Shown: piece after piece, positions 11,881 through 25,100 of the stretch
Position numbering within the stretch: the first letter of the stretch is position 1
Layout of the letters: each line of letters begins with the position of its first letter
Origin: Tanytarsus gracilentus
Lineage: Eukaryota > Arthropoda > Insecta > Diptera > Chironomidae
Length of the DNA: 64,000 bases
Assembly: GCA_038502055.1 (NCBI GenBank)
Contig: JAXRKN010000039.1
Location: 682,001 to 746,000 of the forward strand
Reading direction: 5' to 3'
Notes under the pieces: generated by a model
Told to the model about the DNA's origin: nothing
The model's input: only the letters and a program-made list of their open reading frames with translations
Databases searched by the model: none
Program-made: the position numbers and the translations under genes

Positions 11881-13040
11881 AATTTTAATATTTTTAAAGA
11901 AAAAGTATTGCCATTTTTTACTATGAATAGAATTTAATGCAGCTTATCGACCACATTTGATAAATGACAATTTTTAAAGTAGAAATTTTTAGAAAATAAG
12001 TTTTGGATATCTTTCACAGAAGCGGCGACACCATAAATTTTCATTCTATAAACATGTCATTGTGAACTAAAACTTTGTTGCACCAGCTGACTCGGAAAAT
12101 TTAAGAGCGATCAAAACTTTTCATGTGAAGCTACATTTTTATTAAAGAGATTTAATTCAAAATGTTTACGAGTCAGAAAAATTCCAAAATCAAAGTCAAG
12201 AGAGGTGTCGAAATAGTTAAAGCATAAAACTTAGAATATTGAAAGATTTTTATAGCTAAAAAAGTTGCTAAACCATTTTTAAAGATTAAAGCATAAAATA
12301 TTAAATTTAACCCAAATATGCAGAAAAAACTATTAAAATTTATTTATTGTCTGTAGACTAATTTAAACTCTTATTTATCTAATTTAAAAAATATATCGTT
12401 GTTTAGCTGAAAATGTTTTAAAACTCTATTTAACTGTGAAAGAAAAACCTTTAAAAGGAAAACATAGAAATTTTATTTTAAAAGAGAAAAACTGTTGCCA
12501 CTTTAAGTTGAATGTTTTAAACATTTAAAAATCAGATTAATTTATTTTATGAAGAAGAGCCAAACTTTTAAAAATGTAACCGTAAAAAGTATTGGAAGTT
12601 ACAACAAAGTTGATGTTAAAAACAGGAAAAGTAAAAAATTTATTTATGGAAACGCAAGAAAAACTTTTTACAGTGCTTGCTTTTAAGCTGGATGTCATTA
12701 TCAAAGATAATTGAAAGCTTCCTGCATAGCGAAGATCGGCACTAAAAAAAGCTCTATATTCAATGTTATGTTCAACATATGTACGGTTGCATGTATTTTG
12801 TTAAAAGATAATGTTTCATGATAAATTAGTTGAATTTTTTAGCTATCACAAAATACTCAGCAAAAAGAAGGAATTTTTCAAGGGTAGGACACTCAAATTG
12901 ATGGATAATTTTTAAATCTTTTATTAATATTTTAGTGTCTAAACTCTGTAAATAAATTCCAATATATTTTTTATTTGTAAAACTTATTTCCTTTCGAATG
13001 CATTTAAAGTTTTTTTTCGACGAAGAAAATTTGTCAATGT

Positions 13041-13691
13041 TGTGCACTATGGAGAAAAAATCAAAAAAAAAATCTCTAAATTCCTGAAATCGACATGCCT
13101 TATATTTCTAATTTTTCATGCTCAATCGAATGTTTGGTCCTTAAACCTCCTAAAAATGCTAAGAACCAATTTTTTCGGACGCAGGAATCGAGTGTTTGAA
13201 CCCATTTTCTATGAACCCTCTGAAAATTTAAATTTCTTAAATGTGCTCTAACTTTTTACTCTTTCACTTCCTGAACTTGGTTTCTTCTGAACAGTTGTTT
13301 GTTTTTACATTCTCCATCGACTTGCATCAACAGAAATTTTTACAAAGCTTAGCATGCTGATTTGTAGCTTCCTGAAAGTCGCTTAACTTTGAGTGTCAAG
13401 ATATCAGTTGGAAGTTGATGGAAGTAGATTCTGAGCATTGAATAACATAATTTGGACCTTAGTCAAACGATTCCAATTAGTTTAATCGTCCAGGACCGTC
13501 CAGGGAACTGGCAATTTGCATTTTAAAAAATCGCGAATTTACTGAATTTTCAAGTTATTTTACATTTCTGGACATGCTGAATCTAAATTTTTCAGTCAAG
13601 CATGTTGGACTTGGCTAATTGATCATTAATATCTTCTGTTTTGAATCATGAAATTGAATTAAATGCCAAAATTGTTTAATATCCATAGTGC
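13041..13691. repeat. Candidate short inverted-repeat element
   Basis: TGCACTATGGA near 13041 and its reverse complement TCCATAGTGCA near 13681 bracket about 650 bp that is less AT-biased than its surroundings and lacks coding potential. A related CCATAGTG motif lies at about 13762. The inverted repeat is short (11 bp) and I found no target-site duplication, so this is only a candidate mobile-element remnant. Confidence 0.3.
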
Positions 13692-16079
13692 ATTTTATAT
13701 TTTTTATTTTCAATCAAAGTAAACTCAAAATTTTATTTCTCTCAGAAAAATTAAAAAAATCCCCATAGTGTTGTGTGGAAAATTTTCATTTAAAAAAAAT
13801 AAAGAGAAAAATGCTTTGATTCGAAAAAGCTAAAATTGTGCATTTATTTCGTCAGCGTGAGTCGCATAATAAATTTTTCTGTTGAGCAATTTTGAAAATT
13901 TATGTTTCAGTCAAAAACACCTGAAAAGAAAATGTCTAGAAAATGTGAGCATGAGTCAGCGGTGATGTGAGTGAAATCACGAAAGATGTTTCTATGGGAA
14001 TTTCTTTCACTATTCATGCGAGGTTGACGACTTCAAGGAAAGATAATATTCTCATGAATAAATTTTAATTTTTTTTATATGCAAATTAAATTTTAAATAC
14101 TGAAGACATCTAAATGTCTCACCTCAAAGTGCTCCTTTTATACTCGAGAGACATCTTGGATTTCTCAATTTAATTGACCAGTACCTAAATCACTTAAGAA
14201 GTAATCATTAATTACTTTGAATGGCATCGAAATTTATTCAGAAAATCCCTCTTAGTTCCCCTGAAAAATCGTTTAATTTTCCTTTCCTCACTTGACTCAA
14301 TTATCTTTTCTTCTTATATATTTCTCAAATGATTCTGAAATTCATTAACAATTCTCTCAATTTAATTATCTCCTCTTAATTGTCTAGACTGAAAATTTTG
14401 AACTTTGAATTAATTTGATTCAATTTAAATTTTTTGATTTATTTTGCGAAAAAAGTTAAAATTTCTTAATGGGAAAGCAAATTTTTTAATTAGATTCAAT
14501 TTAGTCACAACGTAGAATCTTAAAAGCTTATAATTTTTTTAACGACATTATTACAAAAAAAAATTGATGACATCCGGCAACTTCAATATCGAAAACTTTT
14601 TTTAAAAATCAATAAATTCGAAAAAAATCTTTATTAAAAATTTTATGCGTTTTTGTATCTTTCCAATATTTTATCCTCGCGTCCTCTTAAAACTCAATGA
14701 ACTCTTCGATAATGAATCTCGAAAGCGGATGGTCGAAGATATTAAATTTTTTATCTTCACTACTATTAAAAGTCTCAGCTGCAAGAAAAGTTTCTATAAT
14801 GAAAAGTTCGTTCAACGACAAGCGTTTACTCAAGCATAATTAAAGAAACTTTCATTCTGAAATTTTTATGCGATAAAATGAAACAAAAAAATTTTCTTCA
14901 ATGGTTTTTTATTTAATTCGTTTTCTTTTTTTCTATAATAATTTTTTTTGGAATTAAAAGATTTTCTTATGCCTTTTTTGATAGCTTAAAAAGGAATTTT
15001 TCATGCCAAATACGTTTTTATAATAATTGTTTGGAAGACAAATATATGCTACAGTTTCAAAAACAATTTTTACATTTTTTTAATGATTTTCAAGTGTGGA
15101 TATGCAAAAAATATAATTGAATTTTTTGATGAACTGAACAAACGGATTTGTTTAATATGCATATATGGAGATCAAATAACCAAAATGTTATCGGTCAAAA
15201 CTTTTTTGATTTTGTTTTCTTTAATTTTCATTTAAAATTTTCAAAGTTCATCATTTAAAAGTTATAAATATTTTTTTCATCTCAAGATTAAAGGATTTTG
15301 GTTTAAAAAACTTTTTGTCGCTTCTAAATATTTTTCTTTCTCTTTCGCACGGAAAAATATATTTGTATCGTTAAAATTTGCTTAGTAACAAAACTTTTCA
15401 TTTTCTATAGTAATTTTCTGGTACAGCAGATATATCATGTTCGACTAGGGTGGAACATTTGTCGGATTTTTCACTTTCCTTTAAAAGACTTGCATAATTT
15501 CAAATGTTCCTCCATAGAAGTATCTTATACAATTTTTTAGAATAATACTACGAAATAGACTCTCTATGAATTTCAAATTAAAGAAATTTCCTTTTACTTG
15601 TCATTCAAAGGCTCAACACAAATAATTATTCTCATTCAAAACATTTCACCGTTAAAACTTTCTGCAAGTGAGAACAAAACACACCGAACGGGGAAGAAAA
15701 ACTTTCTAGATGCATCAGCACATAATGAACAATTTTCTCGCATTCAGTCATGGAAACGTAAAACTTTTTAAGCAGATTGATTTTTCGCTTTTCTCCTTCG
15801 TCATATCGGATAAAGGAATTTTATGATTATTGTAAACATTCCTCGATATCGGACACGAAGGCAATGTCAGAAAAATTAATAAGAGCAACATGATTTATGA
15901 GGTTTTATATTATTTTTTCTTTTGAGCTATATTAAAACTATTTTTTGATAGATTATTTCAACTATTGAAAAGAAAAATGAAAAAAGTTTTTCTACTTACG
16001 GGAAATTAAATTGTGTGAAGGAGAAAATTTGCTTAACGAGGTTTTCATAAAAAATTTCCAAGAGCTGGAAAACTATAAT

Positions 16080-17036
16080 TTTTAGCGTAACCCACAAAGT
16101 GGTTAACCTTATATGCTCGTATTCCGTCCTCCTCCTCCTCCTCTTCCGTCCGTCCTCCTCCTCCTCTCACAAGCAATCTCGGTCCCTGGACCAGCTAGAG
16201 ACTTCTATTTTCGCAGATGGTGCTCTTTCTATATGTGCAGGCACTACTTTTTTTGAGTCATGACCTATGGTCGTCCATGGACCCATAACGTCCATTTTTA
16301 TACAATTTTCTCTTATATGGCTTCATGGTTCTTGAACTCGCGATTGGACCAGAATCATTCTTGATTCGTAATTCCAGAATCGATTCATCATGATTTTTCG
16401 ATCTACCTATTCTGCCACAGCAGCCAAAATGTCCATTTTTCGAACTATGCTTCATGGTATCGTTGAACTCGTGATTGGCCAGGAATCGATTGATATAGAT
16501 GTTTTTGAGGAATGTCCATCATGGCCGGCCAGCAGTGCCACGGACAGCCATAATGTCCATTTTTCAGAACTATGTTTCATGGGTATCGTTGAACTCGTAC
16601 TTGGACCAGGAATCGAATGGCATTGATGATTTTTGATGAATGTCCATCATGGACGGCCAGTAGTGCCACGGACAGCCATAATGTCCATTTTTCAGAACTA
16701 TGGCTTCATGGGTATCGTTGAACTCGTAATTGGACCAGGAATCTATTGACATAGATAATTTTTGATAAATGCTAATCAAGGCCGGCCAGTAGTGCCACGG
16801 ACAGCCAAAATGTTCATTTTTCAGAACTATGACTTCATGGGTATCGTTGAACTCGTAATTGGATCAGGAATCTAATGACATAGACGATTTTTGAGGAATG
16901 GTCGAACAGGACTGCCACGGACAGCCAAAGTGTTCGGATTGACTTAAACTCATTTTTTATGCACTTGATTTTCAAACACTGATCTGTTACAAGTGGGTTA
17001 CGCGGCAACACCCACGTGTGGGTTTTGAAACATTTT
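16080..17036. repeat. Mobile-element-like unit with a ~127-bp tandem array (copy A)
   Basis: GCGTAACCCAC at the left end is inverted as GTGGGTTACGC at 16993-17003, and each end can form an ACCCAC/GTGGGT hairpin. Inside is a CCT/CCGT-rich microsatellite (about 16125-16170) and then a diverged tandem array. The landmark GTCCATTTTT recurs (one copy as GTTCATTTTT) at 16290, 16431, 16555, 16683 and 16812, so the unit is about 124-141 bp. Units share TCGTTGAACTCG, GGACCAGGAATC and CGGACAGCCA. Short frames within it are repeat artefacts. The same unit occurs at 43.4-43.9 kb, and the terminal hairpin recurs at 53.66 kb, so this is a dispersed family. Central minisatellites plus terminal hairpins recall Helitron-associated non-autonomous elements, but the class is not established. 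Confidence 0.8.
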
Positions 17037-19183
17037 TTTAAATTTTTCTCTTGTATACATAGAAAATCTTTCGTGTTTCCTTCTAACAACATATTTTTTT
17101 CTCTTTTTGGCTATATCCCTTTTTGGAGACTAGAAAATAACACTTTCTCTTCATTTTTATTTATATTTCTTCATCTTCATGTCACGCACCTTAATTTTTG
17201 TGCTCAAGCTCAATTCATAGAATTTACGATTTTCGTTACAGAATAAAGTATTGTGTTTGGAAAAGAAATAATAGGAAACAAAAACTATTCTCATGCTCGA
17301 CTACACCGAGAGAAAAATTTTAATTATTTTTTATTAAAATTCAAAAATAATTTTTTAAACTTTTTTGTGATTTTAATTTAGTAAATTTCTCTCAGTGCAA
17401 TCTCCGGAAAAGTTGGTCTTGTCTTCTCGCCCTATAAATCTCATCTTTTTATATTTATTTTACTTTTCTTTCTTCTCCACAGGGACTCGAACTCTTTGTA
17501 TTATTATCATGCGTGTGTTTTCCGGATGTATGTCGGTTTCCTTTTCTTTTTAATATAATTCTTACTCTTGATAAGAGCATCTAACAAATCTCAACAAATA
17601 ATTCTTCATTTCCTCTATTTGATTCAGCAGTTCAGATGCCTTTTTGAACTATACTTAATTATGTCAATTTATTTCTCTAAGCGTTTTCTCCTTTTCGAGT
17701 GTGATCAAGTTCGTGATTATTTTTTTCAACTAAAAACTTTAAGGCTAAGAGTGAAAATACCCAAATTTTTAACATTACTCATTTTAATCTGAGTTCCTCA
17801 TTAAAACTTCCAATGTTCCACTTTTTTAATTCATAGCCAAAGTTCGTCCATTTAAATCAATCCCGAACCTTTTTCTGAGCCTTTTTGTAATTCAACATCT
17901 CGAGACTGTATAAATAGCACAACGTTAAAGCACTCCATTGTGATTTGCGAGCATCCTTTGAACTTTTTTTTTCGTGTGTTCAAGTTACAAATTTTTATTA
18001 ATGAAAGAAGGATCTCTCTTGGAAGGAGAGAAAATTTATTTTAATGGCACACAAAAGAATTTAAAAGTTATTAGATTTTAAGTGAAGTTCATAATTTTTA
18101 TTTTGAAAAATTCTTGAACTTGATAACACTCGAAATGATAAATATTTTTTTCTTGACAATTCAAGGGTTGGAAAATTTATTTTTTTTCAATCGATAATTT
18201 TTAGAATATTTTCTGTTTTGTTAATTTTCCACTCCTTGAACTTCAAAACCCGAATTTTTGATCCTTAAAATTAATTTTATTTTTCAACGCTAATTATATT
18301 TTTTTTGAAAAAGTCTTTTTTGATTAGTTAGTAAATTTTCTCTTTTTAATAAAATCTAAAACCTTAAACTTTTCATATTTTTTAATAAAATTATTTCACA
18401 ACTAAAATTTTCCTACTAGCTAAAAGTGATTCTCAAACTTTTCATCAACTTTTTCAACTATTTTTAAACTTTTCTCATTTGGTCGATTTGCGTTTTCAAC
18501 AAAGTGCCTTAATATAATTTTTCCATCTCATGAAAGGAGAGTGAACAATGACGGGGTAAATATTTTTAATAAAGCTAAGGATAGAATATCAAAAAGGGTG
18601 TAAAAGGTATGGAGAGAGAACAAGATTGAGAATCGCTGCTACTAGTCAGAAATTTGCGATATATTTTGGGAATTTTTAGAGTTGAAAAAACTTTTAGATA
18701 TTTTTTACAGAATTCGAAAGATGAGATTTTGTATTACCTTCATGGAATTAATAATAAATTTGAAATCTTTAAAAATAAAGTCAATAAAATCGTAAGTACA
18801 CAAATTTCAAACACAATTGAGTTTACTCTAATAGTGCATCGTATCCAATATGCTAATCAATATCCACTCTAAACTTATACAAAATCGATTTTCCCCTCAT
18901 GCCTTTAATGTAACACAAAATCTCTCTTTCGAGCTCTGATTAAACACTCTTTCTTTTATTTAACGCGCGAGCATCCATTTGGGGGTGTGTGAGTGTGAAT
19001 TTCCGCTTTTTTTGTGTATGATGCAAGGAAGATAAAAGCTTTTTTTCTATTCTGTGCGATATGTTGATTTTTTACTCTCTCATCGTTGAAAACGATTTTT
19101 TTATATGCACGGCATCGAGGGAGTGAATGAAATTAAACCGTCGTCACTCGGTCAATTTCCACATATCGCACAGAATCGTTATG

Positions 19184-22100
19184 TCAGCTATTATTTTGAC
19201 TAATAAAGTCTTTCTCATCAAACACAGCAGTGTCCATAGAACTTAGTGACTTTAATCTCGTTTGGAGAACGCTTGAGCGTTGGCAGTAGTGTTTAAACTT
19301 TCTAAACGGGGAAGTGAAAATGGTAAATTAAATTCTCATTCAAAGGTGCAAATAAAAAATGTAATTAATTTCCACCAACCTGTGAACATAAAGAAATCCA
19401 ATACAGCACAAAATGATTAGAAAAGCGCCAAATACCGCGAGCACTTCTGCCGGCAGTCGCAATATCCGAGAACAATGTATAAACGACTCATCATATCCCG
19501 ATGGACAATGAGATCGTCCATCGCACCATATCGATGCATTGACACAGGCTTGCAGCTCCGGACACGTGTACTGGCAGTCCTCTGTTGCGAAAAGAAGAGA
19601 GAGAGAGATAATGACAATGAAATATTAAAATAGTAAAAGCTTTATTTATTTATTTTCGGGTAAAAGCGGTTTAAAAATTTTATATTGGTTTTGCGGTTAT
19701 TGGAGGTAATCGAGTATCATAATTGCAATTTAATTTTTAAACAATCGACAAAGGATTTAATTTTTAATCGGATTAAATTTTCACTCAAATATTTTTTCTG
19801 AAATAAAAAGCTTCAGTAAAATAAATTGAACAATTTTTTTCACAAACGACCGCCATAATGATCTTTTTACATCGTCCTTCTTTATAACACTCATCACCGT
19901 CATTTTCCCTTTTTTAATGAGATTTTTTCCGACTCACCAATTCCTTCCGCAACGGGCGGCCTTCGTGACAACTCCAGCCAAGTAAGCGTGTAGGAATTAA
20001 AATCAAAGATGTCGGGAAGATATTCCACTGACAGCTCCGGCGATGCTTCGTGACGTTGAAAAATTGACTTTTCATACCAGCCAGCACTAAATACCTCAAC
20101 AATATGATGATTGCTAAAGTCAGTCGACAATGGGCAAGCAGTAATTGTGACGCCTATATTTGAGGAAGAGAGATTAAGACATGTTGGATGAAGATTAAAG
20201 TAACTCACTATCGCCCGTCGTGATTATGATGCGTGATTTTGTCGGACAATTAAAGGTGCTCGTCTCATCACTCGTCATTGACTTATTGATCGGCAAATGT
20301 ACGGCCGGATTAAATCGACTTATGTAAAAGCCTCGGAATCTTAGGTAGAGAAATTTCCCCGTTGACGGTTCAATAAGCCAAGGCTTTGATCTACACTCAA
20401 TCTGAACACATTGCAGGTTGCCGATAGGAAATGGAGAGAAAAGGGATGATTGAGAAAATTATTGCTCTCATCAATTTTTCAGCATCGATATGGAAATGAC
20501 GTCCCTTATAATGGATGCCAGATGTTCATGTCGATTTACCCTAAAGAAATAAATTTTTCAATAGCTAAAGTCCACTCACCTCTCCCTCATTGAGATAAAT
20601 GACACCCTCACTGCCCAATTTTCTCCTCGAATCTTTACATTTGGATGCCTGTGGCGGTCTAATGAACTCGAATGTCGCTTGGAAATTCAATGTGTCGGGA
20701 TCGTCGAAGCGAGTCATATTGATTGCTGAAAAATGTACTTCTACCTCGCGGCTCCTCGACATGTATGTAATTGGCAGTGCGGATGGATCCGATGAGTTGC
20801 AAATGCAATTTCTAATGAAGAGAGCTGAGTCATGCCACGGACGCTCAAATATCTGTACCTTCGCCGAATTGTCACCGTAACAGAAAGAGCGTTGAGTGTC
20901 ATTTTCAACGCCCGTTTCACACGTACGATTGCCTGACATCATTCGATGCACAACTATCCTCACTCGTTCGCCTCGTTGCGCTTCGAAACGATAAACACAG
21001 CTAGAGATGGAGAAAAAAGGAAGTGAAATAAAAGTTTTATTTCTCTTTAAAATTTATGCGATGCGACGAGGCTGAAACTCACTTTAAATTTACTGCACCA
21101 CTCCGGCCAAAAAAGAAGACATTACGATTACCACGAAAACTTATCGGCTCCGCTTGTTGGTCAATTAGATTGCTGACAAATTTTCGGTTACACCCTTGAT
21201 CATTATCAAATGGCACGCCGTCCTGATACAAATCGACAAACTCATAATTTATCTTAAAGTTTAGTGGCCTATTATTTATTCAAAGGAATAAAGAGAAGAA
21301 AAGAAAATGTCAAAGTGAAAAATTAAGCGTTATTTGATGATTTGGCAGAAAAGAAGGTAAAAGTTTTTTTCATTGTGTTCCCTCGATTTGTTTGCGTTAA
21401 ATAGATTTAATGTAAATAAAGCGTTTTGTGGTGAAATCGACTGATTTTTTTATACGTTTAGCTCATAATAAAATTTCTTATCATATTCTGGAATTCTCAC
21501 ACTGAACTTGTAGGCAGAGATAGGCAATTACAAAAAATTAGATGGAAATTACATGAATTTTGTTTTTTGTATGAATATGTAATTAATTTTTTGTAATTTA
21601 ATTTTTTTCAGATTTCAATCTAATTGCCCATCTCTGCTTGTAGCTAATATTGAAAGCTTTTAATCAGTTACTTTTAGACTTTCATACGTGATGAATCTTT
21701 TTTTATTTCTTCTATTATTTTTGTTTATAATTTCAATCGCCGGTTATCTCTTTGTTCGATGGAAACATCAGCATTGGAAGCGTTTCAAAATTCCGTACAT
21801 AGTACCTGAATTCTTCTATGGAAATTCAAGAGGGATGAATAAAAAATTTCCGAATTCATTTTTTGCGAGGGACATGTATCTCAAGCATAAAAGTAAAGGA
21901 CCAATTTTTGGAGTTTACATTTACACGGAACCATTTGTAATTGTCACAGATCCTGAATTAATTAAAACCATTTTCATAAAAGAGTTTAACACATTTCAAG
22001 GACGTGGAGATTATCACAATGAAAAAGATGATCCTGTTAGTGGGAGTGTGGCGACGGTTGCCGGTGAAAGATGGAAAAGTTTAAGAAGTAAATTTTCACC

Positions 22101-25100
22101 GATTTTTTCAAGTGGAAAATTAAAAATGATGTTTCCAATAATTTCGGTAATCGCTGATGAGTTTATTAAGAGAATTTCAATTGAGCAAAATGTAAAAGGC
22201 AGCTTAGAAGTTAAAGATATTTCATCGCGATACACAACAGACATCATCGCAAGAACTGCCTTTGGAATCGAATGCAATTCATTGGAAAATCCAAATAATG
22301 AATTTTACAAAACAGCAAAAAGTGCTATCGTGAAACTAAACTTCATGAAAAGAATTTTGATAGCAAATTATCCAAATTTGGCAAGGAAACTTCATATAAA
22401 ATCCATAGATCCTAATATTGCAAATTTTTACCGCAATGTCGTTGAAAAAATGCTAGAACAACGAAAACAAAACAAAATCGAACGAAACGATTTCTTAAAT
22501 TTACTTATGAATTCGGGAATGACATTTAATGAAATCTGGACTCAATCGGTTGTCTTTTTCATCGCCGGTTTTGAATCAACTTCTACAGTGTTGAGCTTTA
22601 CTTTATTTGAGCTTTCTCAAGATGAAAATATTCAATCAAACGCCAGAAAATGCGTTAGAAAAAATCTTGAAAAATTTAACGGTGAATTTTGTTACGATGC
22701 CGTTTTAGAAATGCAGTACATTGATCAATGTGTTAAAGGTTAAATTTTTGCAGTTTTAATAGAATTTTTAATTATGTTTGATTTTTTAGAAGCACTTCGA
22801 AAGTATCCACCATTTTCAGCTGCAAGAAGAATGGCCTACAAGGACTTTCAATTACCGAATAGTGAAAAAATCTTTCCCAAGGGTACAAACATACTGATTC
22901 CAATTTTTGGAATTCATCAAGATCCTGAAATTTATCCAAATCCTCAAAATTTTGATCCAGATCGTTTTTCACCTGAAGAGACATCTAAACGTGACCCATT
23001 TACATTTATTCCATTTGGTGAGTTTGAAGTTATTTCAAAATTTATTTTAAAATTCTCTGTTTTCAGGAGGTGGATTGAGAAATTGCGTTGGTGAGCGATT
23101 CGCAATGATTAAAATTAAACTGACGCTAGCAAAAATTTTAATCAACTACAAATTTTCTTTAAATAAATCAAAAACTTTAGTTCCGTTAGAATTTTCAAAT
23201 TCTTTAGTTTTAACACCAAAAAGTGGCATTTATATAAATTTTGAAAAATTGTAAAAATAATTCGAAGTAACACAATAAAAAAAGTAATTTTTCAACTGTT
23301 GCTCTTAAATTTGATATCCGCCCATTCAATAAAGCACTCACCTCAAGGCAGTAGACTCAGTAACTTTCAATTCCAATGTCGCATAGTCATTTGATGACAA
23401 AAAACTCTCTTGGAGTGTGCAAGGTCTTGTATGATTAGGATTCATGATCGCATGGTCACAGCTACGTGGAATTGAACCGCGGCAGTAACGAGCCATTACT
23501 TTTGTATAATTCAAGCCATAGCGCAACATTCGCTGAGCTGAATCACGATCATAGGTTGTACAATCCAAGTCTTTACACTGAGGAGATTCACGAAGTTGTC
23601 CATCAAATATTCGCAGCATACCCGTACAATCTTCTTTGAGAGGTTGAAGAAGCATATTTTCATCCATTGGACCTTCATAGACTGTCGCATAATCAAATTT
23701 AAGCACTGACAGCCAAATCTTAAAGCGAGATGTTGTTGCCGGCGTGCTGCCCGCTCTACGGAGACTAACCTGTAATTGGTCAATGGTGCGTGAGGCAATC
23801 TCAGTGCCCTGCGTAAAAGAAGAAAAAAAATTAATGAACATATTTAGAATGATTTATTAAAGTTTTACCTGAAAATGGTACAAGCACGTTGTGTTCGGCG
23901 GAATTGAATGTTGAGGATTTTCCAACACTCCAAAACCAGTGCCACGAATCCAAAATTCACAGCTCCGCTTACTCTTCGTATATGTCGGACTTTGAATATC
24001 AACAAAAGTAACTTCCACTTCCAACTGGAAGCCATTAAAGGCAAGCAAATTGCTGTCGGGTTGTAGGTTATTAAAAGTGCCATATGGAGAGGATGTAAAT
24101 TCGACCAATAACTCAGGGCCGCTGGAAGTGGTTTGCGGTACAATTTGTCCACCCCCACAAAACTTCAAAATAATCGGGTCTCTCGTTGTGTAGCCATCAT
24201 AAATTGTAACAAAGTCCTTTAATGCGTGCAAACGAACAAATTTATGTTGTGTCTCATGTCAATAAATTAGAAATATATTAACGAACCTGTACAAAGTCAC
24301 ACTCGTCCCATGTTTGAAGACGTGGCTTCAATTTCTCCTTCTCACTCTTGGGTGAATTTTGACTGCCAGCCATTATCCAAACGAGGTTACCCTTTGGCTG
24401 CTTGACAGTAATAAGTGCATGCTTTCCCGGCGGGACGTCATGCTGTAAAGCAAATACACAACAAAATGATAAATTGAAGCACAATTTTTCTCTCTCTTTC
24501 TGTTATGTCCTCAATCAAATGGCATTATAATTAATGGCACAACCCCAAAAAAAATTATCCACTTCCACTTCCTTCTTACGTAGTTCGTCGTTGTTGTGCA
24601 AATAGAAAATATGTACATTTTTGTGTAGCATGAAAAGTGGCGAGTAATTTAATTATTTATTCTTAGATGAGCGAGAACAAGTTTTTTAATTAAATTATTT
24701 CTTTTGGATGTCTCAAGTGACCATCCCTTTTACACGGTGTATCAAGGCGCACACTTAAATTTTTTGCTCGCAAAAAAGATTGAAAAAAATAAATTTGTGA
24801 CATTTATGAGAGTTGAACTTTTGAGTTTTCGCTTCCTTGGTGTTTTGGCACTTGTGAAGCTTTTAAGGTGTAATGAAAATTTTATTAGTTTAGAGAATTC
24901 AATTCTAAAATTAAACCTCGAAAATTGAATTAAAAAGAAATTTATGGGTGCTCTTCTAGGAAAATATAAATTCAATTTTTGTTCATGACATTGTTGAGTT
25001 TGGAAGTTAAATATTGAAAAATATTTTTTATAAATTTTTTCCTCCCGCCACAACTTTTTTGAAGCATATTTTACCCCTTTTCATTTTCATAACGAGGTTA

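Larger units (their letters stand above)
11881..19183. other. Gene-free region between the BTB gene and the CUB gene
   Basis: Over 7 kb of very AT-rich DNA. Open frames here are short, start poorly and match no family I recognise. It contains a repeat-like segment around 13.04-13.69 kb and the tandem-repeat element at 16.08-17.04 kb, both listed separately. The right end is the 3' flank of the minus-strand CUB gene. Confidence 0.6.

Noticed and set aside
16258..16779. Several 65-78 residue frames on both strands around 16.3-16.8 kb
   Set aside because: They are translations of the ~127-bp tandem unit and repeat with it.
24217..24286. 34-bp intron version of CUB intron 4 (acceptor at 24253)
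   Set aside because: It keeps the frame but 34 bp is below the usual minimum for insect introns and it inserts 12 residues into a CUB strand; the 70-bp version fits the domain better.
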